From: Trichormus_B sp936914905
GTDB taxonomy: Bacteria; Cyanobacteriota; Cyanobacteriia; Cyanobacteriales; Nostocaceae
Direction: 5' to 3' (one strand)
Assembly: GCF_039871975.1 (NCBI RefSeq)
Contig: NZ_JBDPLL010000001.1
DNA length: 64,000 bases
The notes beneath the pieces were generated by a model. It was not told where the DNA came from and ran no database searches. It saw only the letters and a program-made list of their open reading frames with translations. Below are positions 9,755-19,170 of the stretch, one piece after another; positions within the stretch are counted from its first letter, which is position 1; each line of letters begins with the position of its first letter. Position numbers and translations under genes: made by a program.

Positions 9755-10573
9755 CTAACTGCTGCTGTATTTCATTTCCCAAACTTTCAGCAAGATCAGG
9801 TATTCGTAGAATGCTTGCAAAGTACACCAAACTAAACCAGCTTGTCCATCCAAGCAACCACCTAAGAAAAAATACATATAGATAAAGCGTGTTAATGGTC
9901 TGGCAGGTATACGCAAGGATACATCCTTTAGGGCGCGTCGTCTTTCCACTTCTGATTTACCAAGGAATAAATCTTGCCAGTTTACATTGCCTTTTTGTAA
10001 TTGATACACAGTTTCTTTAGCTTCATCTGTAGAATAACGGTTATGTTTTTCAATCCAGCGGGTCAAACCTTTGCTAAAAGTGTAATGGGGATAAGTTTCT
10101 TTAATAAAGCTGGTTGCGCCATTACAAACTTCCCGTTCCGTATGACCATAATCTGTGAACCAAACTTTACCATGACGGAAAAGACGCATTTGGTAGCGAG
10201 GATATTGAGTGCTGTAACGAATCCAATGATTCATGAAAATGACCCGTTCAGCAACGTAGTAACCGATATAATCTAGATTTTTAGTTGCGGCTACACATTC
10301 AGCAAAAAGTTCTGGTGTCATTCGCTCGTCGGCTTCGAGAATGTAGACCCATTCATATTTAGGAGTTACAGAGTCTAACATCCAGGTGCGTTGTTTCCCG
10401 TGACTTTCAAAAGCGTGTTCAACGATGCGAACTGGATAACGACTGGCAATTTCTACAGTGCGATCGCTACTGCATGAGTCTACAACCATGATGTCATCAG
10501 ATAGCATAGCTGACTCAATACAAGCGGCAATATCTACCTCTTCGTTATAGGTAAGTATGTAAATTGATAGCAT
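9755..10573 (-). CDS. family 2 glycosyltransferase
   Basis: 272 residues with an intact GT-A nucleotide-sugar fold start (MLSIYILTYNEEVDIAACI), DDIMVVDSCSSDRTVEIA, the acidic YILEADERMTPEL (metal/UDP-binding, like the LEADE motif of WaaE/LgtF-type enzymes), and RYQMRLFRHGKVWFTDYGHTE. A C-terminal hydrophobic stretch (FIYMYFFLGGCLDGQAGLVW) suggests membrane association. Such enzymes add a sugar to a lipid- or polysaccharide-bound acceptor. Proximity to hpsJ and the hpsA-C remains suggests a role in hormogonium-type exopolysaccharide (HpsE-G are also glycosyltransferases), but which one cannot be settled. It lies about 106 bases downstream of hpsJ on the same strand. Confidence 0.85.
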   Translation of the reverse strand: MLSIYILTYNEEVDIAACIESAMLSDDIMVVDSCSSDRTVEIASRYPVRIVEHAFESHGKQRTWMLDSVTPKYEWVYILEADERMTPELFAECVAATKNLDYIGYYVAERVIFMNHWIRYSTQYPRYQMRLFRHGKVWFTDYGHTEREVCNGATSFIKETYPHYTFSKGLTRWIEKHNRYSTDEAKETVYQLQKGNVNWQDLFLGKSEVERRRALKDVSLRIPARPLTRFIYMYFFLGGCLDGQAGLVWCTLQAFYEYLILLKVWEMKYSSS

Positions 10574-10679
10574 TTCTGATTTTATAGCGATTTCACTAAA
10601 TTTGAATTGCTTTGTAAAACTGATTCATAAGAAGCCGTCAATTAGATTTGACGGACGATACTCATTGATGTGTGGTAGA

Positions 10680-11516
10680 TTAACGTGCTGGTGCTTTTCG
10701 TTTACCACCACCTTGTAAAGCACCCATACCCTTTAATCCTGTCCAACCAATGATGATATATCCAATGGATAATAGTAAGCTGCTGATACCAATCCGCAAT
10801 CCAGACTTCCAAGCACCGTCTTTAGCCTGTTTTTCAGCTTCTTCTTTACGCTGACGAATTTGGCTAATTCTTTGGTTAGCCACTTCTTTAGGATCTGTTT
10901 GTTGGTCGATAAACTGGTCAAGCTCTTGGGGATTAGCTTTAAATTTCTTGAGTAATTCCTTTTGTCCTGCAGGTAGTCGAGGGTTGTCCAGTGCTTGCTT
11001 ATATTTCTGCTCATCTTTTAGCAGTTCAGCAAACTGAGCTTTAGCTTGGTTTCGCACCTGTTCTAACTGAGCTTTAGCCTGATTATTAGTTAGCTGATCA
11101 AGAAATTTAGATAGCTGGTTATTGAGTTGGGTTTCTGCTTGCTGGGCATCTTGAGAGATTTGACTAACTCGTTGGGTGCTGACTTGGCGTACATTATTCA
11201 GGTGTATAGGAAACATCAGCAGGAACATCAACCCAAAAAGGCTGGCAAGAATTAAGGCTGGTAATCTTAAATCTAAACCTTGGGGGCGATCTTCAGCATT
11301 ATTCATCCAAGAGCTAACAAATATTGCACCTATTCCCAACAGAGGGACAATTCCTCGATCAACTATGGCTGTCACCAAGCCAACTTGTAATTGTTTATTA
11401 GTAGGGCTGAAATCCAGTAACAAAACCCCAAAATCCACGAAGAAAGATAAAATGCAGACTATACCAATGACCTTGAGTACAAGGGCAGTATTTGAGGAAG
11501 CAACACGGTTAACCAT
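10680..11516 (-). CDS. hpsJ: HpsJ-like membrane/coiled-coil protein
   Basis: 278 residues. Two N-terminal membrane segments (about 12-34, LVLKVIGIVCILSFFVDFGVLLL, and 45-65), a third at about 84-105 (LPALILASLFGLMFLLMFPI), a long Gln/Lys/Glu-rich coiled coil (about 110-235), and a final membrane helix (about 240-262) before a basic tail. This order matches the HpsJ family of filamentous cyanobacteria, named from hormogonium polysaccharide synthesis genes. It is intact although hpsA, hpsB and hpsC upstream on the same strand are dead. Its molecular role is not known. Confidence 0.72.
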   Translation of the reverse strand: MVNRVASSNTALVLKVIGIVCILSFFVDFGVLLLDFSPTNKQLQVGLVTAIVDRGIVPLLGIGAIFVSSWMNNAEDRPQGLDLRLPALILASLFGLMFLLMFPIHLNNVRQVSTQRVSQISQDAQQAETQLNNQLSKFLDQLTNNQAKAQLEQVRNQAKAQFAELLKDEQKYKQALDNPRLPAGQKELLKKFKANPQELDQFIDQQTDPKEVANQRISQIRQRKEEAEKQAKDGAWKSGLRIGISSLLLSIGYIIIGWTGLKGMGALQGGGKRKAPAR

Positions 11517-11916
11517 ATTTTTGTAAATTTGTTGTGAATAAAACTGATTGCCATTTATAAAGTTACAACTCTTGGAGCATAAAACTCATCAGATTGAGAG
11601 AAGTTGGGAAAAGGTTCACATACAAAGGATAAAGGGCAAAAATTTGCCTTTACTATTGAATTTTTAACTTTTCCCTCACATTAGCAAAAGTATCTTATGT
11701 AATTTTGTATACTATTAGGTATAGCTTTTTTATGTTTTAGCATCAAACTTCATTAATAACCAACCTAGATTCGTTCAAGCATCTCCTAAGTCCTAAATTA
11801 TACCATAGTACTAACTGTAGTGTATGTTCTTTTCTATAAATAAATAGTGAACTATGATATCAATAGTGAACTATGATATCAGTAGTCAGTGGTAAAAGTT
11901 AAGTTTTTTCTTTTGC
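11517..11916. other. intergenic region with a 19-bp tandem duplication
   Basis: No coding seen. Bases 11843-11861 and 11862-11880 are two adjacent copies of aatagtgaactatgatatc. The region carries the promoter of the minus-strand hpsJ gene. Confidence 0.6.
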
Positions 11917-12564
11917 TTACCCTATCTGTTGCCAAACTGGTAAATCTTCAGGGCGGTCAACATCGGCTAAGGTAGTTAAGTACACTAAGGATAAATTAAT
12001 TTTCTGAGCAATTTCTACAGTTTGCGAAAATACTCGAGCCGTTCCCCACTGGATCTGAGAAAATAACTCTGGTATTAGTTGTCGTAACCCAATCAAGTAA
12101 TAACCACCATCAAGCGCAGGGCCTAGAACTAAGTCAAAACACTGTAGTTGCTCAAAAGCTGTGGTTAAGATTTGCGAATTCAATCCTGGACAGTCTGTGC
12201 CAATTATAATTATATCTTCTGCACCATTGTCAAAAGCATTAGCAAGCGATCGTATCATGCGTTCACCCAAATCCCCTTCTCCTTGAGTTTGATACACAAA
12301 ATCCAGACCAAACCAATTTTGCATTAGTTCCCCATTACCACCAGCAAACCGCACTTCTACGGTTATAGCAGATGTCTGTTGTAATTTATTTACCTGAACA
12401 ATAGTATGTTCTGTCATCTGTTTTTGCAGATTCGCAGCACCAATATCACCCAAGGCAGGTATCAATCTGGTCTTTGTTTTACCTGCTTCTGGATAGCGGG
12501 TAAAAATAATTAAATGCTGTTTCCGGCTTTTCTGCAATTTCAACACACCAAATCTTAATAACAA
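11917..12564 (-). CDS. DUF2064 / TIGR04282-type glycosyltransferase
   Basis: About 208-215 residues. No ATG lies near the start: TTG at 12564 and GTG at 12546 are the candidates, and the frame overlaps the stop of the upstream pseudopilin frame. The core has LIIFTRYPEAGKTKTRLIP (nucleotide binding, like CofC/MobA), ERMIRSLANAF, IIIIGTDCPGLN (acidic metal site), and FDLVLGPALDGGYYLIGL. The family is annotated in arsenosugar/glycosyl transfer contexts (TIGR04282). Nothing here tests that substrate. It is followed on the same strand by hpsJ. It is intact. Confidence 0.82.
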   Translation of the reverse strand: MLLRFGVLKLQKSRKQHLIIFTRYPEAGKTKTRLIPALGDIGAANLQKQMTEHTIVQVNKLQQTSAITVEVRFAGGNGELMQNWFGLDFVYQTQGEGDLGERMIRSLANAFDNGAEDIIIIGTDCPGLNSQILTTAFEQLQCFDLVLGPALDGGYYLIGLRQLIPELFSQIQWGTARVFSQTVEIAQKINLSLVYLTTLADVDRPEDLPVWQQIG

Positions 12565-13103
12565 TACCTACCATTATCTGCTGTAGAAAGCTCTTTTGCA
12601 GTTCGTATTGCCCCTAAAATTATGGAGACAAACACACAACGTTTTGTCTTTCCACCAGATTTACTGAATAGGCTAATCCTCCCTAACGGTGGTTGTTTGA
12701 CGCTGCCTAAATAATCAAACTGGATACTTCTGACTCCATCAAACTCCTGTAAAGTTGTCTCTTCATCTAAGTGGACAGTAGAATCTAAATTATTCCATAC
12801 AGCATTAGTGACAATAACTATAGATGGATGAACTTCCCATTAGACTATACCATTTTGTTCAGGAAAACTAATTTGCCAAGTCAATTTATCCTTTTTAGCC
12901 TGGCTTTGTACTTGACGCATTGGTTGATAAACCTCACCTTGAGCAGGATTAAGACGACGATTTTTGATAGAAGTAGACCAACTAGTAATTAGAATTGCTG
13001 CTAGTATCCCTATTACTAAAAGAATAACTAGATTTTCCAATAACGTGAATCCCCTGCTAGATTTATAGAAAGATGATTTTTTCTTTCTTTCCTTCATGAT
13101 CAA
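12555..13103 (-). pseudogene. GspH/FimT-type pseudopilin with one nonsense codon (hpsD position)
   Basis: ATG at 13103 opens a frame with a type III (prepilin) signal: a basic leader then RGFTLLENLVILLVIGILAA, with Gly before Phe and Glu at +5. It reads on as RRLNPAQGEVYQPMRQVQSQ and WQISFPEQNGIV, then meets TAA at 12842-12840. The same frame continues perfectly (WEVHPSIVIVTNAVW, GVRSIQFDYLGSV, RCVFVSII) to a stop at 12557-12555, 182 codons in all. One substitution, probably CAA to TAA, is the only visible damage. It follows hpsA-B-C in the order where the hormogonium locus has its last pseudopilin, so it is tentatively the hpsD equivalent. Other family names are possible. Confidence 0.85.
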
Positions 13104-13144
13104 TAATATTGAAATTTTAATTTCAATAATTACTAATTAACTAT

Positions 13145-13486
13145 TTACTGGTACACATAACCGCGATCTTATACCTCAATACTGTCATTAAGAAAATAAG
13201 CTTTGCGATCAGAACTGTAATTGATACCTGCATTATTATTGTTCGGATTCAGTGCATTACCTCAACGACCAGAACTGAAGTTACGGACTAATAACCAAAG
13301 TCTGTTGAACCGGACTCTATGTTTATTTTTAATCGTCCTTAGATAACTTTTGTTATTAGACTCAAAATTCATTCTTAGTCGGTCTATATAAGAATGAAAT
13401 AATATTGTTGAAACAAACCCACTTTTTGGTAAGAATTTATTTGATAATTTGACTGTAAATTTGAGCAGTAAATTGATTATTGTCAT
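13145..13486 (-). pseudogene. hpsC: hpsC pseudopilin remnant with internal deletion
   Basis: The frame opens MTIINLLLKFTVKLSNKF then SGF, the usual N-terminus of HpsC up to the prepilin cleavage site. It jumps at once to material from near the C-terminus (RFNRLWLLVRNFSSGR, TGA, GNALNPNNNNAGINYSSD, then TAA just before RGYVYQ and the stop). The methylation-motif hydrophobic helix and the whole central domain are missing, which implies a large internal deletion. Two further in-frame stops (TGA for a likely CGA; TAA near 13160) confirm the gene is dead. Confidence 0.75.
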
Positions 13487-13539
13487 AGCCTATTAAAATT
13501 TTAAAATTAAGAAGTTTCAATCATTAGCAATCAGACTCA

Positions 13540-14126
13540 TTGACGAATTACAGGAGCAGGAATTGCTGGTGGCGCTGAAATCTAGTGCTACTATTGCCTA
13601 AATCAGTAGTCATTTCTATTCATGGTGCTTGTTTATCACCCAGTCTTCCACTGATAGTTAATGTAGTTTAGTTAGTTGCTAAATTTGTAGTACTTCTTAC
13701 GGATTTAGTAAAATCTAAATCTGCTATATAAACTCTGATTGCTAAACGATAACCATCATTTATTTCGTTAGCTTGAACAATTCGACCAGCTTGAATGTAA
13801 AATTGATTATTGACACAACCTTTAGCACTAATATTACCTTTTTATAAATAGCAATACATACCAGTTACTGATGAAAGTGCTGGGATTTCTGTAGCATTGA
13901 TTAAATAGTCATAAGGACTATTAGAAATACTTCTAGGTGAAGTAGTAGTAGCAACAGCGAGTTGAGATATTATATCTGGTGTTGTAATTGAACCAACTCT
14001 CACACCATCACTAAATGTTCTAGCTGCTTGCGGTGCAATTTACACTCGTCTAGCTTGAATTCCGATGGCTGCTGACATCACTAATACTGGTACTATGGCA
14101 GCTGATAAAAGATAAGCGGTAACCAT
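13540..14126 (-). pseudogene. hpsB: hpsB pseudopilin remnant
   Basis: Bases 14126 downwards read AAIVPVLVMSAAIGIQARRV, TAA, IAPQAARTFSDGVRVGSITT, NSPYDYLINATEIPALSS, TAA, CVNNQFYIQAGRIVQANE, YRLAIRVYIADLDF and, after more stops, GDKQAP and IEMTTDLGNSS. This is the body of the HpsB pseudopilin with its N-terminal leader lost and at least four in-frame stops. It lies between the hpsA and hpsC remains in locus order. Confidence 0.72.
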
Positions 14127-14208
14127 TCATACTAGTGATTAAAGAATTGAAAAACCAGTATTATGTAGATATATTATTTCTAGCTGTTTTCTTGGTCTCA
14201 TCATTTAC

Positions 14209-16476
14209 TTATGATTGGCAAATAGCCGGAGGTTGATCTTTATCAAAAGCATAATTATTTGTTGTTGTTTCTGCACATAATAAACGTTCTACCCATTTAT
14301 CACCTCGTCCAACTTCTCAAAAATACTCATCTGGTAGTTCAGCAGGTATTTTTAGTAATTTTTGGGAGAACAAGTCAAATGATTGAGATAAAAGCCCTAC
14401 ATCATAACTCCATTGTTTTGCTGGAGGAAGGAGACCTGAAGACATACCATTGTTAAGGCTAATTTTATATTTAAGATCGCTGGTTTGATTGATTATAGAT
14501 GTGGCATAACTCGCGGTTGAATATGCACTTTTTATCATTTGCATAAAAGCACCACTAATTTTAGCTGCAATAGGACTACTGCTAGGACTCCAGTTTTCCA
14601 TGAAGGGGACAAAGTTTTCTAAACCCCCGTTATCTTCGGTGGGAAGACTGGGATTATCTCCCGCAGCTATGACCAAGTTAACAGTGGTTTCTGTAGCTAT
14701 TTGTAAGTAATTATCTTGGTTTTCATGGCTAATATTAAGTGCATTATTTAGATCGCTAGGTGTGGCAAAGGGTTCGTTAATTTGTAAAACGGCTTGCCAA
14801 ACTCCATTGTTGTCAGGTATTAACCAACGGATGAGAAAAGAGTTGCCATGTTGATCTTCTGCTAGTCTGGTTAATATTGTTTATGATACTGAAAATGCTT
14901 GCAGTTTATGGTCATTATTTACGCCGTAAACGGAAATGGGAGTTGTTAATTCACTAGTTATAATATCTTTTCTAACAGCCATTACTCTTGGGTGTGTGGA
15001 TTAAAGTCGCCTTTAATGCCTTTAATATAGACAGGTAAATTGGTAGGGAGAATTAAACCTTTTTCTGTTTCTCTGAAGGTATTGCTTGTACCACGAAATA
15101 TTTTTGTGGGACTGTCGCTACTCATAATCATAATTTCGTTAGGACGACGGGTAGAATCGAGTTTAAAATCTACTGGACTTTCTAATTTTGCTGCTTCTGT
15201 AATACCTGCACTAGCATCAGGTAGGGCAGCATCAATGGCAGATTTTTCTGCAAGAGTGCGTTGTATTTTTCCTGATGAATTTCTCAGTAGTCCATTTACC
15301 CAGCCTTCATTAGGATACTGTAAATCTTTTTCATAATTCAGTAAATTTGTATAATCACTGACAGTTTTGGTGGGTGGTGCATAGACTATGCCGTTAATGT
15401 CTTTCTCTATCCCCACAGTATTAGGTAATGTATCAATATTTTTCACTGTGGTATTGCTAGTGGGTATATAAAAGCTACTAATACAAGCTATAGGTGAGGC
15501 ATTATTTTGATTGTAATTAGCCCGTTTGTAATTATAAATAACTCCGCATCTTTAAATAAAGGGTAGTTATATCACTTTCAAGCAGCTTAGGCAAATGAAA
15601 TTGTAGCGATGGATCATACATCGAATATGATTGTATAGTTTGTGTTGGTGCTTGAGGTACTGGCAACATATCCGACCAAATTTGTACAAATGCATCACTA
15701 AGGTCTGTAGTTGCAACATTTGCATTTCTAGGTAAATAAATACCTGTACCTGTAACTACTCTTAAGCCACCAATGGGTGTTTGTAGATTTTCTGGTATTT
15801 GCGCTGCTGCATATTCCCAGTCTCCATCTTTATCTGTTGCTGCTAAATCTGCTAGTGTTTGTATGGTGGAACGACGGGTTTTTATTCCGGTTCCCAAATC
15901 CCAATTCATGCCTGTAATATTTTGGGTATCATCCAAATTTGCACTGACAAACCGATATTTATTACTATCCCACCATAGTTCAGGTAAGTTGTTACCGAGG
16001 ATAGCGCGATTTCCTAAGGATTATTCTACACCAACTAATTCTTTTTGTAGTTTATTAATTGTAATTGGTGGTACTTGTACACGGTATTGCTTATATTCTA
16101 ACGCAGAAAAACCTTTTGATCCTTTGTAGATTTGATACTTAGTATAAATATCGGCAGGGATAGTATTGATCGTAGTAATAGGAACTATAGCAGTCTAGAC
16201 AAAAAAAGGATTTTTTCAATTTGCTGCAAATTTGAAACCAACCATTAATATCTACTAGACTGGCATTTTTTATATCAAAGGTACTTTTACAAGCTGCACT
16301 CGATTTACCAGAATTCATGGGTTGAGTTCTAGCACGAGTGCATCTATTAGTATTTACCGGAGGATTTCTACAGTAAATGCTAGAAAGGTTATAACTGTTA
16401 AATTTACTATTGTTATCTGTATCTAGCGGAAATCTCCAAGCGGTTTCTAGGGTTTCATATTCTTCTATTTGGTGTA
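14209..16476 (-). pseudogene. hpsA: hpsA remnant, N-terminal half missing
   Basis: HpsA is a very large (~1700-residue) surface protein of filamentous cyanobacteria needed for hormogonium polysaccharide. Here only C-terminal parts remain, in shifting frames: YETLETAWRFPLDTDNNSKF (about 16440), YRVQVPPITINKLQKELVG (about 16080), MNWDLGTGIKTRRSTIQTLA and TPIGGLRVVTGTGIYLPRN (15900-15700), PNEGWVNGLLRNSSGKIQRT (15300), VYIKGIKGDFNPHTQE (15000), and AKISGAFMQMIKSAYSTASY and QWSYDVGLLSQSFDLFSQK (14550-14350). It ends DEYF, TGA, EVGRGDKWVERLLC and a stop at 14209. Many stops and frameshifts are visible. The 5' end is cut exactly by a MITE at 16477, so the first ~half was deleted or displaced. Confidence 0.82.
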
Positions 16477-16646
16477 TTAGACCTCTTGCAGAATTAATTT
16501 TATATTATAATAGGGCTTGTCTTTGTTTTAGCCAAAAGTTAGAGTTACACGGTTATATTTGAATTATCGAGCGTAAAGAACACCAAAAATACATAAAATC
16601 TAATACTCTGTATCATACCACAGAAACAATTTTGCAAGAGGTCTAT
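16477..16646. mobile_element. MITE-A copy 1 (about 168 bp)
   Basis: The ends are TAGACCTCTTGCA (16478-16490) and its inverse TGCAAGAGGTCTA (16633-16645). The interior (gttttagccaaaagttagag, aaagaacaccaaaaatac) is shared with copies at 34681-34972 and 38577-38747. It has no coding capacity. It forms the broken 5' edge of hpsA. Confidence 0.85.
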
Positions 16647-16673
16647 CACTACCATCAATGTCAGGATTTATTT

Positions 16674-16811
16674 TTAATAAAGATTAATCACCAAATGTAT
16701 ATTCATTTCCACAGGAAACTTCTTTGACATTTCAAAGATTTTCATGGCGACATCAAATGCCATTTGATATACTTCCAAGTCTTCATGGCTTATAAGAAAG
16801 TTTTTTTCCAT
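16674..16811 (-). pseudogene. four-helix-bundle (23S rRNA IVP-type) protein fragment
   Basis: From ATG at 16811 the frame reads MEKNFLISHEDLEVYQMAFD then AMKIFEMSKKFPVE. This is the first helix pair of the small four-helix-bundle protein often found in ribosomal intervening sequences and as a stand-alone gene. After FPVE the sequence leaves the family and ends at 16674, so about two thirds are missing. Confidence 0.65.
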
Positions 16812-16891
16812 TCTCCCTGCTCCCTTTATGATGATCTCACAAAATCGCGTTGCTCCCATTAGGATTCTCCCAGATTTTGTTAGTTAATATT

Positions 16892-17626
16892 TTATACACT
16901 GGATCTAGTAAATACAGTAGTCTTAACTTCCATTGTCTCTGTCTCATTTGTATTATTTGATAATTTGCCATACAAGTAAAGATCAACTTGTTTTCCATCT
17001 GTAGATATACAAGCATAAAAACCACCGTCACCTATAAGTCCTGTTGAACAACTGGGGAGTGTCGCTGGAGTTTTAATCCCATCCACCAAAAAGTTATGAT
17101 CAAAGGTAGTAGCAGAAGTAGGACTGGGACTAGGAACTGTAGTAACACTATTAGGCGTAGGAGTCACAAGAGGAGCCGCAGAACGAATAGGAACGGGATT
17201 AGGAACGTTTGAATAACGCCAAATTGAATTTGGCGAATCCCAGCCAGTCCAGCTATTAGATCTATAGTAAACAACAGTATATAATCGAGAATTATATACT
17301 GAACCGCTTGCAGGATTAGGAACAGGAACTTTTAAACGCAGAACTCCTGTACCTGAAGATATGGTTGTGGTTGGAGATGCAGTAGGAACAGCTACTGTTG
17401 TTGCCATTCTAACTTCGTTAGCGATATAATCTAAGGCACGATTTAAGTTAGTACGACGCTCACTATTAAATTCTGCTTTTCTATTTTGTTTCAGTATTCC
17501 TACAAATGCAATTCCAACTAAAGCAACCACAATTGACATGATTGCGGCTGCTACTAATAATTCTATTAAAGTAAAGCCTTTGTTAACATCAACATCTGAT
17601 TTGAGGGTTTTTATGTAATATTTCAT
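16892..17626 (-). CDS. PilW-type minor pilin
   Basis: 244 residues. The class III signal peptide KGFTLIELLVAAAIMSIVVALVGI (Gly-Phe cleavage, Glu at +5) is followed by a pilin N-helix (RRTNLNRALDYIANEVRMAT). A Ser/Thr/Pro-rich central region (SPTTTISSGTG, PLVTPTPNSVT) and a C-terminal domain with two cysteines follow. The long N-helix with RALDYI fits PilW-like minor pilins. It is the last gene of a four-gene minor-pilin cluster (PilX-PilV-FimT-PilW order) on the minus strand. Such proteins prime type IV pilus or pseudopilus assembly in the inner membrane. The frame is clean. Confidence 0.85.
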   Translation of the reverse strand: MKYYIKTLKSDVDVNKGFTLIELLVAAAIMSIVVALVGIAFVGILKQNRKAEFNSERRTNLNRALDYIANEVRMATTVAVPTASPTTTISSGTGVLRLKVPVPNPASGSVYNSRLYTVVYYRSNSWTGWDSPNSIWRYSNVPNPVPIRSAAPLVTPTPNSVTTVPSPSPTSATTFDHNFLVDGIKTPATLPSCSTGLIGDGGFYACISTDGKQVDLYLYGKLSNNTNETETMEVKTTVFTRSSV

Positions 17627-17673
17627 TTCTTTGACTTAGATAATCAATAAATTATTGCTAAGATATGGTTTTA

Positions 17674-18159
17674 TTAGCTACAATTGGTAGAATTTGTACC
17701 ATTACCAGTATATTTACCAGTTCTAATTAAGCCAAGTGGTTTAGATAAAACTAGACATTTTTTAAACTTAGGATTGGCAGAAGGAGAAACAACAACTGTG
17801 ATCTCAGTTGAGCTATTCCCTAAATAATCAAAATCAATTGTAGTAGCTGATGTTGCAAGAGCTACGCTGGTTAGTTGTCGATCGCCCGTTAAAAGACAGC
17901 TACTACTTGTGGTACTTGTAATTTTTAATGTAGATGTATTCAATGTCACGTTACAAGTTAATGATTTAGCTATTGCCTGTCTTTGAGCTTCTTTCATAGC
18001 TCCCTCAATGCTAGTTAGTGCAGAATCCACTTTTTTTTTCTGAGACCATACTAAGTAACTCGGTGCAGAAAAAGCCATAAGTATACTGACAATAGCTACT
18101 ATTACCACTGCTTCAAGGATTGTAAATCCCTGATCATTGGATGCACTGGAATGACGCAT
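17674..18159 (-). CDS. FimT/GspH-type minor pilin
   Basis: 161 residues. Leader ending DQG before FTILEAVVIVAIVSILMAFS, with Glu at +5 and pilin helix SQKKKVDSALTSIEGAMKEA, then a small beta domain with four cysteines (LTCNVTLN, SSCLLTGD, KKCLVLSK, terminal NCS). The start codon at 18159 lies inside the last codons of the upstream pilV-like gene (26-base overlap), so translation is probably coupled. FimT/GspH proteins are minor pilins implicated in DNA binding and pilus initiation. Confidence 0.86.
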   Translation of the reverse strand: MRHSSASNDQGFTILEAVVIVAIVSILMAFSAPSYLVWSQKKKVDSALTSIEGAMKEAQRQAIAKSLTCNVTLNTSTLKITSTTSSSCLLTGDRQLTSVALATSATTIDFDYLGNSSTEITVVVSPSANPKFKKCLVLSKPLGLIRTGKYTGNGTNSTNCS

Positions 18160-18913
18160 TGGGTATTACCTCACTAGCGAGTTTGGCTACAATTTTATGA
18201 CTACTTGGAGAACCGTTGTTATCTTTGACAACTAAATACCTAACCTGCAAAACATTATAAGGCGCAGTATTAAGATTATTATCATTTCGCATGAGCCAAA
18301 GTTTCTTACTGGTATCAGGGATAATGTAAGGATTTCCACTTACAACAGCTTGATAAGTGACACTAGTCGCACCTTCAGTAATACTAAATGTTTTTGAACT
18401 GTCGATATAAGCACTACCTTGAGTGATTTGCTGCAAATAGTTAGCTAATCCTGTGCTTGCAGAGGTAGCACTACACACTGTATTGCTTCCTACTCTAGTA
18501 CTTACAGATGGAGCTGGTGAAATTATACCTGGCGTTATTGTAATAGTTGGGCTAGCTGAAGGTATTGGACTAGGTGCGGTGATAGTGTAAACATTAGATG
18601 ATCCTGAAAACTGAATCTTATCGTCCTGTTTTAATCCTTTACCAGATGACAATCTGATTGCAGTCGCACCCACAGTTGGCACAGGAGAAGCGACTATGGG
18701 AAATTCATATTGAGCAGCTATATTTCTCACTGTTTCTAAGTCTTTTTTAATCAAGTTGGCTGCGGTTGTGTACTCTTTAGCTTTAGCTTTAAAAGCAGCA
18801 GAAATTACCATCATTTGCATTGCCGCTGCTGTAAAACAAGTTACTATGAGAATAGCAGATAGAACTTCAAGTAAGCTAAAGCCTAATTCTGAATGGCATT
18901 TTGACTTTTTCAT
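18134..18913 (-). CDS. PilV-type minor pilin
   Basis: 259 residues with the prepilin motif LGFSLLEVLSAILIVTCFTAAAMQM (Glu at +5). A helical stretch (AKEYTTAANLIKKDLETVRNI) is followed by a repetitive Pro/Ser/Thr segment (ITAPSPIPSASPTITITPG). The C-terminal domain holds SITEGATSVTYQAVVSG and YNVLQVRYLVVKDNNG. This is the PilV slot of the cluster. It overlaps the downstream gene by 26 bases and lies about 257 bases after the PilX-like gene. It looks intact. Confidence 0.85.
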   Translation of the reverse strand: MKKSKCHSELGFSLLEVLSAILIVTCFTAAAMQMMVISAAFKAKAKEYTTAANLIKKDLETVRNIAAQYEFPIVASPVPTVGATAIRLSSGKGLKQDDKIQFSGSSNVYTITAPSPIPSASPTITITPGIISPAPSVSTRVGSNTVCSATSASTGLANYLQQITQGSAYIDSSKTFSITEGATSVTYQAVVSGNPYIIPDTSKKLWLMRNDNNLNTAPYNVLQVRYLVVKDNNGSPSSHKIVAKLASEVIPNASFQCIQ

Positions 18914-19009
18914 AATTATGACTATTCTTGTTGAATTTTTGCAAAAGCAAAAAGTAATAGGTGATGTTCACAAATTATTTAGAATGGCTAATATATGAAC
19001 TTAGAGGAT

Positions 19010-19165
19010 GTTTAAAAAGTTAGAAAAGGTATAATTTTTGATTATGTATCCCTTACGGGAGTTGGAGACTCTAGAATATAGGGTTTGACTGATTAATCTG
19101 AGATACTAGAGCCTCCGGAAAGCTCCGCTGCGCTACTTACCCTACGGGAAGCAAGCTACAGTATG
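19010..19165. repeat. interspersed palindromic repeat between minor pilin genes
   Basis: Contains ggaaagctccgctgcgctac and ttaccctacgggaagcaagc, imperfect palindromes of the same style as those at 3410-3480, 27140-27240 and 51160-51190. It separates the PilX-like gene from the PilV-like gene. No coding is seen. Confidence 0.5.
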
Positions 19166-19170
19166 CATTC

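Noticed and set aside
16837..17031. 64-codon minus-strand frame at the end of the PilW-like gene
   Set aside because: It is the PilW 3' end read out of frame; the 244-residue frame has the prepilin motif.
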